A stretch of 45,613 nucleotides of DNA, taken from Sulfitobacter sabulilitoris. GTDB taxonomy: Bacteria; Pseudomonadota; Alphaproteobacteria; Rhodobacterales; Rhodobacteraceae. The notes beneath the pieces were generated by a model that was given only the letters and a program-made list of their open reading frames with translations, made no database searches and was not told the DNA's origin. The position numbers were made by a program, and so were the translations under genes. Below are positions 34,421 to 44,048 of the stretch, in pieces (within the stretch, counting starts at the first letter, position 1; each line of letters begins with the position of its first letter). The stretch lies in the NCBI RefSeq assembly GCF_005887615.1, contig NZ_VANS01000010.1, positions 1 to 45,613 on the forward strand. The letters run 5' to 3'.

Positions 34421-37400
34421 CGCAGCCCCCCCGCACGACTCCTGCCATGTCCTGTGTTCTGATCGGTCAGGAATCCCTGCTGATCGGATGCGGCGATCTC
34501 TTGCTGGAGCGGGGAAACCGCATTGCGGCCGTGATCGCGACCGACCGCGATATCGCGGCCTGGGCGCGGGGCAGGGGCATCGCGTTGCTGGACAGCGCGG
34601 ATGACCTGCTGCGCGCCGATCTGGGTGCCTTCGACTGGCTGTTGAGCATCGCCAACCTTGCGCTTTTGCCCGATGCGGTTCTGGCGCTGCCACGGGTGGG
34701 GGCGATCAACTTCCACGACGGCCCCCTGCCGGGCTATGCCGGGCTGAACACGCCCGCCTGGGCCCTTATGCGCGGAGAGACACGGTATGGTGTGACCTGG
34801 CACATGCTGGAGGCGGGGATCGACACCGGCGACATCGTGGCCCAGCAGGCGCTGGACATCGCCCCCGACGACACGGCCTTTACGCTGAATTCCAAGTGCT
34901 ATGCGGCGGCGATCGATTGCTTTGCCGGACTTGTTCCGCAGATCGAGGCGGGCATGCCCGAACGGCGCGCGCAGGATCTGGGCCAGCGGCGGTATTTCGC
35001 GAAAGGCGACCGGCCCGAAGGCTTGGGGCATCTGGATTTCGGTCTGCCTGCGGCGCGGCTGTCAGCGCTGGTGCGGGGTCTGGATTTCGGCGGATATTGG
35101 AACCCGCTTGCGGTGCCCAAGATCACCCTCGGGGACCGGGTCTTGCGCGTCGGATCCTGCGATATTCAGGCGGTGGCGGGCGATGCGGCCCCCGGCACCG
35201 TGACCGGGGTTGCCGCCGATCGCCTGCAGGTCGCAACGGCGACACGGTCCATTGCCCTTGGCGGTCTGACCGACCTGTCGGGCGCGCCGGTCGATGTGAC
35301 GGCCTTGGTCCGCGCGGGCGATGTGTTGGAAGGGCCGGACACCGGCCTGAACGCCGCGCTGCGCGATGTGATCGCCGGCGACGCCTACTGGCGCGACCGG
35401 CTGCGATCGATGATGCCCGCGACCGTCCCGATGGCAAAGCGCGCGGGCGAGGCCGGCGCCGGTGCCACGCGGCAGATCGGGTTGCCCGACGGTCTTGCGA
35501 CCGATGCCGCCCTGTCGGGTGTCATGCTTTGGGCGCTGCGCGGTTCGGGCGAGGACGTGGCCGACCTGGCCTATTGCGACACCCGGCTTGAGCGCCCGGA
35601 GCGCGCCTGGCCATACGTCAGCGCATGGTTGCCGATGCAGTTGCGCGCGGGTCACGCACGGGTTGCGGATCTTGTTGCCGATGTTGCGCGACAGCGCGCC
35701 GATGTGGCCAAGCGACCGGGGTTCGCGCGCGATCTGATGCTGCGCGACCCGGCCCTGGCCGAGGTCCGGACGCCGCCCCTGGGGGTGAGCCTTGGCACCG
35801 GCAAGCCGGTCGCGGGCACCGTGCTGAGCATCGATCTGGACGAGGATGGCGCAACCGCGACGCTGCATTACGATGCAGCTGCGCTTTCCGGGGCGGCCCT
35901 TGATCTGCTGGTGGCGCGGCTGCTGCTGGTCTGGTCCGCGATGACCGCGCCCGAAACCGCGCTGAGCGATATTCCCGTGATGCCGGAGGCCGAACGCCGC
36001 CTTGTGCTGCGCGATTGGAATGCCACGGAGCGTGCCCCGAGCCCCGAGCGGACGATCCCGGCGGCGTTCGAGGCGCAGGTGGCGCGCAGCGCCGACGCGC
36101 CCGCGCTGGTGTTCGAACGCGATACGATAAGCTATGGCGACCTGAATGCGCGGGCCAACCGGCTGGCGCATGTGCTGCGCGACATGGGGGCAGGGCGCGA
36201 TGTGCCCGTGGGGCTGATGGCCGCGCGGGGGCCAGACCTGCTGATCGGTGCGCTTGCGATCCTCAAGGCGGGCAGCGCCTATGTGCCGCTGGACCCGGCC
36301 TATCCGGCGGACCGGATCGCGCATTACATCGCCGACAGCGCCGCGCCGATCCTGGTGGTGCAGGACGCCCTGCGCGCGCAACTGCCCCGGCATGGCGCGC
36401 AGGTGATCGCCCTTGATACCGACCCCCGCGTCGCCGATGCCCCCGCGACGAACCTGCCCGACGGGCCGGACGCGGGTGATCTGGCCTATCTGATCTATAC
36501 CTCGGGATCGACGGGCACGCCCAAAGGGGTGATGGTCGAGCATGGCAATGTCGCCAATTTCTTTGCCGGGATGGACGACCGGATATCCCATGACCCGCCG
36601 GGGGTCTGGCTGGCCGTCACGTCCCTGTCGTTCGATATCTCCGTGCTTGAGCTTTTCTATACGCTGGCGCGCGGGTTCAAGCTGGTGCTGTCGGGCGATG
36701 ACAGCCGCACGCTTGTGGCGGGCGAGGGCGGACAGCTTGTGTCGGACGCGCGGATCGACTTCAACCTGTTCTACTGGGGCAATGACGACGGCGTCGGCCC
36801 GAAGAAATACGAACTGCTGCTCGAAGGGGCAAAATTCGCAGACAGGCACGGATTCAATGCCGTCTGGACACCGGAGCGGCATTTTCACGCGTTCGGAGGG
36901 CCCTATCCGAACCCGTCGGTCACCGGGGCCGCAGTGGCCGCGGTGACGCAGAACCTGTCGGTGCGCGCGGGCAGTTGCGTGGCGCCGTTACACCATCCCG
37001 CCCGCATCGCCGAGGAATGGGCGGTGATCGACAATCTGACCGATGGGCGCGCGGGCATCGCCATCGCCAGCGGCTGGCAGCCCGACGATTTCGTGCTGCG
37101 CCCCGAAAACACGCCCCCCGCCAACAAGCCCGCGATGTATGCTGCCATCGACCAGTTGCGCGCCCTGTGGCGGGGCGACAGCGTGGCGTTTCCTACCCGC
37201 GACGGCACCCCGTTCGAGGTGGTCACGCAACCGCGCCCGGTGTCGCGCGAGCTGCCCATCTGGGTGACGACGGCGGGCAACCCCGAGACCTGGCGCGAGG
37301 CGGGACAGATCGGGGCGAACGTGCTGACGCATCTGCTGGGTCAGAGCATCGACGAGGTCGCGGGCAAGATCGGCATTTACCACGAGGCCCTGCGCGCGGC

Positions 37401-39048
37401 GGGCCACGACCCGGCGGACCATGCCGTGACCGTGATGCTGCACACCTATCTGGCCGAGACCCGCGAAGACGCCGCCCGCGTCGCGCGCGGTCCGATGAAG
37501 GATTACCTGCGCTCTGCCGCCGGGCTGATCAAGCAATACGCCTGGGCGTTTCCGGCATTCAAGAAGCCCCAGGGCGTGACCAACCCGTTCGACGTCGATC
37601 TGGGATCGTTGGACGAAGAGGAGATGGATGCGATTCTGGATTTCGCATTCGAGCGGTATTTCAACGACAGCGGCATGTTCGGCACGGTGGAGGACGGTGT
37701 GGCGCGGGCCGAGGCGCTCAAGCGGATCGGAGTGACCGAGATCGCCTGCCTGATCGATTATGGCATCGCGACCGTTACGGTCATGGCGGGGCTGACGCCG
37801 CTGGCAGAGGTGTTGCGCCGTGCCAATACCGCAACCGCGCCCGCGGCGGACGATTTCTCGATCGCGGCGCAGATCGCGCGGCATGGTGTCACCCACCTGC
37901 AATGCACACCCAGCATGGCGCAGATGCTAGTCACCAACGATGTGGCGCGCGGTTCTCTGGCGCGTATCGAGGACTTGATGATCGGGGGCGAGGCGCTGCC
38001 CGGTCCTCTGGCCGATGGCTTGCGCGCGGCCTGCCGGGGGCGGGTGCAGAACATGTACGGGCCGACCGAAACGACGATCTGGTCCACGACCCATGTGCTG
38101 GACGCGCCGGCGCGGACACCCGCGGCGATCGGTACACCCATCGCCAACACGCAGGTCTACGTGGTGACCGATGCGGGCGCGCCGGTTCCGGTGGGCATTG
38201 CGGGGGAATTGCTGATCGGCGGGGCAGGGGTGACGCGCGGCTATTGGAACCGGGCCGACACGACGGCCGAGCGGTTCGTGCCCGACACCCACGGCAGCGG
38301 CCGGATGCTGTACCGCACCGGCGATCTGGTCCGCTGGACCGAAGAGGGCCGGCTGGAGTTTCTGGGCCGCACGGACCATCAGGTCAAGATCCGCGGCCAC
38401 CGGATCGAACTGGGCGAGATCGAAGCGCGGCTGGCGGCGATTGCAGGCGTGGACCAGGCGGTTGTCTGCGCCCGTGACAGGGCGGGTGACGCCGCGCGCG
38501 ACACGCAGCTTGTGGGCTATGTCACCGCCCGTGCCCCGGTGACCGAAGACACCCTGCGCGCCGAGCTGGCGCGCGATCTGCCCGATATCATGGTGCCCGC
38601 CCGGATCGTGACGCTGGAGAGCTTTCCGCTGACGCCCAACAAGAAGATCGACCGCAAGGCGTTGCCCGATCCCAAACCGCCCGCGCAGGCCGGCACCCCG
38701 TCCGGAGACCAGCCCCCGGTCACCGACACGCAGGCCGCCATCGCCAGGATCTGGGAACGGATCCTCGGCGTGCAGGGCGTGCGACCGCAAGACAACTTCT
38801 TTGCGCTGGGGGGGCATTCGCTGCTGGCGGTGCAGGCGCACCGTGACATCCGCGCCGAACTGGGGGCGAAGGCCTTGTCGATCACCGACATCTTCCGGTT
38901 TCCCCGGCTCGATGCGCTGGCGTCGCATGTGAGCGACGACAAGGGGCGCGCACCGTCGGTGACGGTGCCCGACACAAGCGAGCGGATCGAAACGATGTCA
39001 AAGCGCCGTGCGATGCGTGCGGATCGCGGCCGAGCCAGAACGGGGTGA
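34417..39048 (+). CDS. NRPS: formyltransferase - partial C - A with inserted luciferase-like monooxygenase - PCP
   Basis: A 1543-residue protein. Residues 1-290 are a formyltransferase like methionyl-tRNA formyltransferase: N98, H100 and D136 keep the exact spacing of the Fmt triad N106/H108/D144. Residues about 300-540 resemble only the second half of a condensation domain, with no HHxxxDG motif. The A domain starts at about 545 (A3 YTSGSTGTPKG at 694, A4 FDISVLEL at 739). It is then interrupted at about 776-1130 by a complete flavin-dependent luciferase-like monooxygenase (FNLFYWGN, WTPERHFHAFGG, IAIASGWQPDDF), and resumes with A5 NMYGPTE (1212), A7 YRTGDL, A8 and A10 PNKKIDRKAL. The PCP has S1468 in LGGHSL. 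There is no TE. The start overlaps the GT2 stop. Formylation suggests it loads the first unit. Confidence 0.94.
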   Translation: MTQPPRTTPAMSCVLIGQESLLIGCGDLLLERGNRIAAVIATDRDIAAWARGRGIALLDSADDLLRADLGAFDWLLSIANLALLPDAVLALPRVGAINFHDGPLPGYAGLNTPAWALMRGETRYGVTWHMLEAGIDTGDIVAQQALDIAPDDTAFTLNSKCYAAAIDCFAGLVPQIEAGMPERRAQDLGQRRYFAKGDRPEGLGHLDFGLPAARLSALVRGLDFGGYWNPLAVPKITLGDRVLRVGSCDIQAVAGDAAPGTVTGVAADRLQVATATRSIALGGLTDLSGAPVDVTALVRAGDVLEGPDTGLNAALRDVIAGDAYWRDRLRSMMPATVPMAKRAGEAGAGATRQIGLPDGLATDAALSGVMLWALRGSGEDVADLAYCDTRLERPERAWPYVSAWLPMQLRAGHARVADLVADVARQRADVAKRPGFARDLMLRDPALAEVRTPPLGVSLGTGKPVAGTVLSIDLDEDGATATLHYDAAALSGAALDLLVARLLLVWSAMTAPETALSDIPVMPEAERRLVLRDWNATERAPSPERTIPAAFEAQVARSADAPALVFERDTISYGDLNARANRLAHVLRDMGAGRDVPVGLMAARGPDLLIGALAILKAGSAYVPLDPAYPADRIAHYIADSAAPILVVQDALRAQLPRHGAQVIALDTDPRVADAPATNLPDGPDAGDLAYLIYTSGSTGTPKGVMVEHGNVANFFAGMDDRISHDPPGVWLAVTSLSFDISVLELFYTLARGFKLVLSGDDSRTLVAGEGGQLVSDARIDFNLFYWGNDDGVGPKKYELLLEGAKFADRHGFNAVWTPERHFHAFGGPYPNPSVTGAAVAAVTQNLSVRAGSCVAPLHHPARIAEEWAVIDNLTDGRAGIAIASGWQPDDFVLRPENTPPANKPAMYAAIDQLRALWRGDSVAFPTRDGTPFEVVTQPRPVSRELPIWVTTAGNPETWREAGQIGANVLTHLLGQSIDEVAGKIGIYHEALRAAGHDPADHAVTVMLHTYLAETREDAARVARGPMKDYLRSAAGLIKQYAWAFPAFKKPQGVTNPFDVDLGSLDEEEMDAILDFAFERYFNDSGMFGTVEDGVARAEALKRIGVTEIACLIDYGIATVTVMAGLTPLAEVLRRANTATAPAADDFSIAAQIARHGVTHLQCTPSMAQMLVTNDVARGSLARIEDLMIGGEALPGPLADGLRAACRGRVQNMYGPTETTIWSTTHVLDAPARTPAAIGTPIANTQVYVVTDAGAPVPVGIAGELLIGGAGVTRGYWNRADTTAERFVPDTHGSGRMLYRTGDLVRWTEEGRLEFLGRTDHQVKIRGHRIELGEIEARLAAIAGVDQAVVCARDRAGDAARDTQLVGYVTARAPVTEDTLRAELARDLPDIMVPARIVTLESFPLTPNKKIDRKALPDPKPPAQAGTPSGDQPPVTDTQAAIARIWERILGVQGVRPQDNFFALGGHSLLAVQAHRDIRAELGAKALSITDIFRFPRLDALASHVSDDKGRAPSVTVPDTSERIETMSKRRAMRADRGRARTG

Positions 39049-39779
39049 GCGTGGATCCGGATGCCGAAGCTTTGATGCTGGACATGGCGCGAGGTGTCTT
39101 CAGTCGCCGCTGTGCCGTCGCGATGACGGATCCGCGCAGCGAATATCCCGGTCTTTGGCCGGATGAATCCCTGGCCATTGCGACGGCACGCCCCAAGCGC
39201 CGGCGCGAATTCGCGGCGGGGCGGGCCGCCGTGCGCCGTGCGATGCGGGCGCTGGACCTGCCCGCTGCGGCCGTTCCGCAGGGGCATGACCGCGCGCCGG
39301 TCTGGCCACCCGGCACGACGGGCAGCATTTCGCATTGCGACATGGCCTGCATCGCCGTGCTGGCGCTGGTCGGGGATGCGGTTTCGCTTGGGGTGGATAT
39401 CGAGCCCGACACCCCGCTGGAACCCGAGCTTTGGCCCGCAATCTGCACCCCGCCCGAGCGGGACCGGCTGTCCGCCCTTCCGGTGGCGCAGCGGGGAAGG
39501 ATGGCAAAGCTTCTGTTTTGCATCAAGGAAGCCGCCTATAAATGCCAGTATCCCCTGAGCCGCGAAATCATCGACTTCGACCGCCTGGAGGTCACACCCG
39601 ATCTGGTGGGCGGCACATTCGCCGCGCGTTTCACCGCACCGACCGGGCCGTTCGGCAAAGACCATGTGCTGGGCGGGCGCTTTGCCCGGGGCGGCGGGCT
39701 GATCCTCGCGGGCATGATCTTGCCGCCCGGCGCGGACCGTGGTGCCATGGCGAACGGAGGATCCCCGTGGCGCCCTTGA
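39045..39779 (+). CDS. 4'-phosphopantetheinyl transferase (EntD/Sfp type)
   Basis: A 244-residue enzyme that moves phosphopantetheine from CoA to the ACP and PCP serines, needed to activate the two megasynthases. The EntD-type N-terminal segment REFAAGRAAVRRAM (55-68), the GTTGSISHCD loop (90-99), the metal site GVDIEP with D118 and E120, and FCIKEAAYK with K161, E162 and K166 are all present. The start is GTG at 39045, overlapping the NRPS stop by 4 bp (GTGA); a second GTG two codons on is possible. Its coupling to the NRPS gene makes the pathway self-sufficient on the plasmid. Confidence 0.95.
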   Translation: MSVDPDAEALMLDMARGVFSRRCAVAMTDPRSEYPGLWPDESLAIATARPKRRREFAAGRAAVRRAMRALDLPAAAVPQGHDRAPVWPPGTTGSISHCDMACIAVLALVGDAVSLGVDIEPDTPLEPELWPAICTPPERDRLSALPVAQRGRMAKLLFCIKEAAYKCQYPLSREIIDFDRLEVTPDLVGGTFAARFTAPTGPFGKDHVLGGRFARGGGLILAGMILPPGADRGAMANGGSPWRP

Positions 39780-40714
39780 TCCGCCGGTCCTTTCTGACGG
39801 TGCTGCCACTTGCGCTTGTGGGGGCGTGGTTTGCCCGGGGGTGGCGACGCGACATGCAGCGCGCGCAGGATCTGTCGCGGCAGCCGCTGCAACCGCCGGG
39901 CCGGGCCCTGCGGGTCTATCACCTTGGCCATTCGCTGGTGGGACGGGATATGCCAGCAATGCTGGCACAGCTTGCCGGCGCGGGTCATCGCTATGACAGT
40001 CAGTTGGGCTGGGGTACGCCGCTGCGCGCACATTGGGAGACCGGCGTGCCGATCACCGGCTTTGACGAGGAAAACGACCACCCCCGATATCGCCCGGCGC
40101 GCGGTGCCGTGGCCTCGGGCGACTACGACGCGCTGGTGTTGACCGAAATGGTCGAAATCCGCGATGCCATCGCCTATCATGACAGTCCCCGCTACCTTGC
40201 GACATGGGCGGGGGCGGCCTGGGCGGCGAACCCTTCGGCGCGGATCTACCTATACGAGACATGGCACCGCACCGATGATCCGGCGGGCTGGCTGGCGCGG
40301 ATCGACGCCGATCTGCCGGAGCATTGGCTGGGCGAGATCGTGTTGCCCGTGCTGGGCGATCTGGCTGCCGACCGGCCCATTCACATCATCCCCGCCGGGC
40401 AGGTGATGGCCCGTTTCATCCGCCGACTGGAAGACGCGGGCGGCATCGACGGGCTGCGCGACCGTCATGACCTCTTCGCCCGCACGGGCGAGGGCACCCC
40501 GGACACGATCCATCTGAACGACCTGGGGGCATACCTTGTGGCGCTGACGCATTTCGCGGTGTTGTACCATCGCACGCCGGTCGGGGCCGCGCGGCAGTTG
40601 CGCCGCGCCGACGGCACGGCCGCCGCCGCACCGGGCCCGGTTGCCGCGCAATGGATGCAAGAGGCCGTCTGGGAGGTCGTGACCGGCATGCCGCAGACCG
40701 GGGTGGCGCGATGA
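39767..40714 (+). CDS. Membrane-anchored SGNH-hydrolase-like protein
   Basis: A 315-residue protein. The start is GTG at 39767 with GGAGG upstream, overlapping the PPTase gene by 13 bp. Residues 6-23 (RRSFLTVLPLALVGAWFARG) form a signal anchor. The next part resembles an SGNH/GDSL hydrolase: YHLGHSLVGRDMP (block I, G54-H55-S56) and DTIHLNDLGAYL (block V, D246-x-x-H249), with LVLTEMVEIRD and YLYETWHR in between. The first block reads GHS where GDS is usual. The next gene has the same pattern, so the two are paralogues in tandem. O-acyl transfer or removal on a polysaccharide is the natural guess, since many EPS loci carry SGNH acyltransferases or esterases. Confidence 0.75.
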   Translation: MAPLIRRSFLTVLPLALVGAWFARGWRRDMQRAQDLSRQPLQPPGRALRVYHLGHSLVGRDMPAMLAQLAGAGHRYDSQLGWGTPLRAHWETGVPITGFDEENDHPRYRPARGAVASGDYDALVLTEMVEIRDAIAYHDSPRYLATWAGAAWAANPSARIYLYETWHRTDDPAGWLARIDADLPEHWLGEIVLPVLGDLAADRPIHIIPAGQVMARFIRRLEDAGGIDGLRDRHDLFARTGEGTPDTIHLNDLGAYLVALTHFAVLYHRTPVGAARQLRRADGTAAAAPGPVAAQWMQEAVWEVVTGMPQTGVAR

Positions 40715-43209
40715 GCGGGCTGTCGATGCTGGGCACGGTCCTGTTCGTTGGTCACAGCCTGATCGGCACGGCCAACCCGGACATGCTGGACCAGTTGCTG
40801 CGCCACGCCGGGGCGGAGGCCGAGGTGCACGCGCAGATCATCAACGGCGCGCCGTTGCGCTATAACTGGGACACTGCGGCCAGCGCCGAAGGTGTCGATG
40901 CCCGCGCGCTGATGGCCGAGGCCCCGGTCGATGCGCTGATCCTGACCGAGGCGATCCCGCTGCGCAATCACACCACATGGAGCGAGAGCGCCGCCTATGC
41001 GAAACGCTGGGCCGACCTGGCGCGCGGCACCAATCCGAAGGCGCGGATCTACCTGCTCGAGACCTGGCACAGCCTGTCGAGCGGAACGGGCGTGGAGGTG
41101 GAATACGACGACGGCGATGACAAGGCGTGGCGCGACCGGCTGGACCTGGCTCTGCCCGACTGGCAGGGTATCGCGCAGGCGGTGCCGGGGATGCGGATCA
41201 TCCCGGCGGGGCAGGCGATGGCGCGGCTGCTTGACCTGATCGCGGCGGGGGATGTCGCCGGGCTGGACCGGATCGAGGATGTCTTTTCCGACGATATCCA
41301 CCCCAATGCGATCGGGCATTATTTCGTCGCGATGGTCGAATACGCGGTGTTGAGCGGTCAAAGCCCCCTCGGCCTGCCGCATGCGCTGTCGGATCGCTGG
41401 GGGCGGTCCTTTGATGGGCCGGATGCGGCCCTGGCCGCGCGCCTGCAAGCGATCGCGTGGGAGGTGGTTCAAGCGTTCGATCCCGCCATCGGGCCACCGG
41501 GTGGGGCGGCGCACCCGGCGCCGCCGCAGAATACGCCGCCCGCACGGATCAAGGCCCGAACAGAGCAGGCGGCCCCAGCCGTGGCCCGCCCCGGCGATCC
41601 GCGTGTGGGGATGGGCCTTGCCGCCGTCACGGACTGGAGCGTTCAGCAGCCGTTCATCGACGTGATGAAGACGGCCCGGCCGTGGATCGGGCATCTGCCC
41701 AGGCAATGGGGCGGATGGGACCATGACGACCTGGCGCGCGCCGGAGTTCTGGATGCACAGGGGTGGCCAAGGTCGATGCCGCCCGATCTGGCCAGTATCG
41801 GCACGCTGATCCTGACCGACCTGCCCCCGCAGGCGCAATCGCTGACCGGGCGCTACGTGCTGCGGTTCAAAGGTGACGGCATCGTCGAGGTCGGCGGCCG
41901 CGCGCAGGGCAAACGCTATGGCGCGGGCACGGTGAGTTTCGATTTCACGCCGGGGCCCGGCGGCGTGGACATCCGCATTCAGCGCACAAACCCCGACGAT
42001 CCCGTGCGCGAAATTACCGTGGTACGGGCCGACCACGCGGCACTGGCGCGGGACGGAATGCTGTTCAACCCCGACTGGATCGCGCGGATCGGCGGGTTTG
42101 ACACGCTGCGGTTCATGGATTGGATGGCCACGAACGAGTCCACCCAATCCCGGTGGGACAACCGGCCCCGCCCCGACGATTACACCTATGCGCGGCACGG
42201 CGTTCCGGTCGAGGTGCTGATCGCGCTGGCAAATCGGACGGGGCGACATGCATGGTTCAACATGCCGCATCTGGCGGATGACGATTACGTCACCCGCTTT
42301 GCCGAAACGGTGCGCGATACGCTCGATCCGTCGCTGACGGCTTATGTCGAATTCTCGAACGAGGTCTGGAACTGGCAATTCGCGCAGGCGAAATGGGCCG
42401 ATGCGCAAGCCACGGCGCTGTGGAACCAACGCGACACCGGCACGCAATACTACGGCATGCGAGCAACGCAGGTGGCGCGGATCTGGTCGGAAGTATTCGC
42501 CGACGAACCCGAAACGCGGCTGGCGAACGTCATCTCGACCCAGACGGGATGGCTGGGGCTGGAGCAGGGGATCTTGGACGCGCCTCTGTGGCAGGAGAAC
42601 GCGCCGGGCCGTGCCGCCGCCCCCGCGAGCATGTTCGACGCCTATGCGGTGACGGGGTATTTCGGCGGGGTGCTGGGCCTGCAAGAGCGTCGCCCGATCG
42701 TGCGGGAGTGGATCGCGGACAGCCTTGCGGCGGCGGTTGCAGAGGCCGGAGCACTGGGATTGACCGGACAGGCGCGCGACGCCCATGTCGCGGCGCATCG
42801 CTACGACCTTGCGAACCGGCGCGCGGGGAACGAATTGCAAGACGGTGCCGTCAGCGGCGATATCACCGATACGCTGGCAGACCTGCTGGGCCGGACTTTG
42901 CCCTACCACGCCGAGGTTGCGCGGTCGCGGGGGCTTGATCTGGTGATGTACGAGGGCGGCAGCCATGTCGTCGGCATCGGCCCGACGGTGGATGACGCGG
43001 AAATGACCGCATTCTTCACCCAGTTCAACTACAGCGAAGAGATGGGCGCGCTGTACGCCCGGCTCTTGCGTGGCTGGCACGATCTGGGCGGGGGGCTGTT
43101 TACCGCGTATTCGGACGTGTACGCGCCGAACAAATGGGGCAGTTGGGGCGCGTTGCGGCATCTGGATGACGCCAATCCGCGCTGGGATGCCCTGGTGGCG
43201 GATCAATGA
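40711..43209 (+). CDS. SGNH-like domain fused to a clan GH-A-like glycosidase domain
   Basis: An 832-residue protein. Residues 1-260 repeat the SGNH plan of the upstream gene (LFVGHSLIGTANPDML, S16; LLETWHSL; D194-D-I-H197-PN). A Pro/Ala-rich linker follows (about 270-295). Residues about 300-400 look like a small beta domain, and the rest like a TIM-barrel glycoside hydrolase: YVEFSNEVWNWQF gives the N-E acid/base motif of clan GH-A (E551) and LVMYEGGSH a possible nucleophile (E748). No signal peptide is seen, although such an enzyme would be expected outside the cytoplasm. It overlaps its neighbours by 4 bp on both sides (ATGA). The barrel assignment is by motif only. Confidence 0.72.
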   Translation: MSGLSMLGTVLFVGHSLIGTANPDMLDQLLRHAGAEAEVHAQIINGAPLRYNWDTAASAEGVDARALMAEAPVDALILTEAIPLRNHTTWSESAAYAKRWADLARGTNPKARIYLLETWHSLSSGTGVEVEYDDGDDKAWRDRLDLALPDWQGIAQAVPGMRIIPAGQAMARLLDLIAAGDVAGLDRIEDVFSDDIHPNAIGHYFVAMVEYAVLSGQSPLGLPHALSDRWGRSFDGPDAALAARLQAIAWEVVQAFDPAIGPPGGAAHPAPPQNTPPARIKARTEQAAPAVARPGDPRVGMGLAAVTDWSVQQPFIDVMKTARPWIGHLPRQWGGWDHDDLARAGVLDAQGWPRSMPPDLASIGTLILTDLPPQAQSLTGRYVLRFKGDGIVEVGGRAQGKRYGAGTVSFDFTPGPGGVDIRIQRTNPDDPVREITVVRADHAALARDGMLFNPDWIARIGGFDTLRFMDWMATNESTQSRWDNRPRPDDYTYARHGVPVEVLIALANRTGRHAWFNMPHLADDDYVTRFAETVRDTLDPSLTAYVEFSNEVWNWQFAQAKWADAQATALWNQRDTGTQYYGMRATQVARIWSEVFADEPETRLANVISTQTGWLGLEQGILDAPLWQENAPGRAAAPASMFDAYAVTGYFGGVLGLQERRPIVREWIADSLAAAVAEAGALGLTGQARDAHVAAHRYDLANRRAGNELQDGAVSGDITDTLADLLGRTLPYHAEVARSRGLDLVMYEGGSHVVGIGPTVDDAEMTAFFTQFNYSEEMGALYARLLRGWHDLGGGLFTAYSDVYAPNKWGSWGALRHLDDANPRWDALVADQ

Positions 43210-44048
43210 CCGACATCGCCGCCAGCATCATCCTGCCGGCCCATAACGAGGCCGGATACATCGACGCCTGCCTGCGGGCGCTGCTGGCGTCGGACCCGGT
43301 TGCACAGGGGGTCGAAGTGATCGTCGTCGCCAACGGCTGCACCGACGGGACCGCCGCGCGGGCCCTTGCACAGTCGGAGACCGCTCAAGCGCGTGGCTGG
43401 CCGTTCCGGGTGCTGGATCTGGTGGACGGCGGCAAACTGGCGGCGTTGAACGCGGGCGATGCGGTGGCACAGGGCGGCACGCGGATTTATCTGGACGCCG
43501 ACGTGACAGTGGACCGGGCGTTGATCGGCGCGCTGATAAAGTCGCTTGACCTGCCGATGCCCAAATTTGCAGGAGGAACGCCCGAAATTTCGCCCGCCCA
43601 CAGTCGGATTACCGCCCGCTATGGTAGATTTTGGCAGCGCCTGCCCTTTGTCACCCAAGGTGTTCCGGGGTTTGGGATCTTCGCGGTAAACGCAAGCGGC
43701 CGGGCGCGGTGGGGCGCGTTTCCCGATATTATTTCCGACGATACCTTTGTGCGGCTGCATTTTGCGCCCGACGAGCGTATCCGCGTCGCCGCGCGCTACC
43801 GGTGGCCAATGGTCGAAGGGTTCGGAAACCTGGTGCGCGTGCGCCGCAGGCAGGATGCGGGCGTGCAGGAGATCCGGAAGATGTATCCGCACCTTGTGGC
43901 CAATGACGACACTTTGCCGGACCGGCGCGCCCGGGTTATTCGCGCCGGTCTGAGCGATCCGTTGGGGTTTGGCATCTACGCGGCGGTGGCGCTGGTGGTG
44001 CGTGCCCTGCCCAAGGGGTCAGCCGTCAGATGGGCGCGCGGGCGCTGA
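43206..44048 (+). CDS. GT2-family glycosyltransferase, last gene of the PKS/NRPS run
   Basis: A 280-residue GT-A enzyme: ASIILPAHNEAGYIDACL at the start, VVANGCTDGT for the nucleotide site, IYLDADVTVD with the DAD metal motif, and DIISDDTFVRL as the acceptor/base region. It starts in an ATGA overlap with the SGNH-glycosidase gene, so the whole series from the PKS to here can be one transcript. Its last 30 bp overlap the end of the GT4 gene, which runs the opposite way. It probably adds a sugar to the growing repeat unit or to the aminoacyl-polyketide. The substrate is not known. Confidence 0.9.
   Translation: MTDIAASIILPAHNEAGYIDACLRALLASDPVAQGVEVIVVANGCTDGTAARALAQSETAQARGWPFRVLDLVDGGKLAALNAGDAVAQGGTRIYLDADVTVDRALIGALIKSLDLPMPKFAGGTPEISPAHSRITARYGRFWQRLPFVTQGVPGFGIFAVNASGRARWGAFPDIISDDTFVRLHFAPDERIRVAARYRWPMVEGFGNLVRVRRRQDAGVQEIRKMYPHLVANDDTLPDRRARVIRAGLSDPLGFGIYAAVALVVRALPKGSAVRWARGR

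Noticed and set aside
34717-36040. Full condensation domain in the NRPS
   Set aside because: Only the second half is recognisable and the HHxxxDG active-site motif is absent, so a working condensation domain is not supported.
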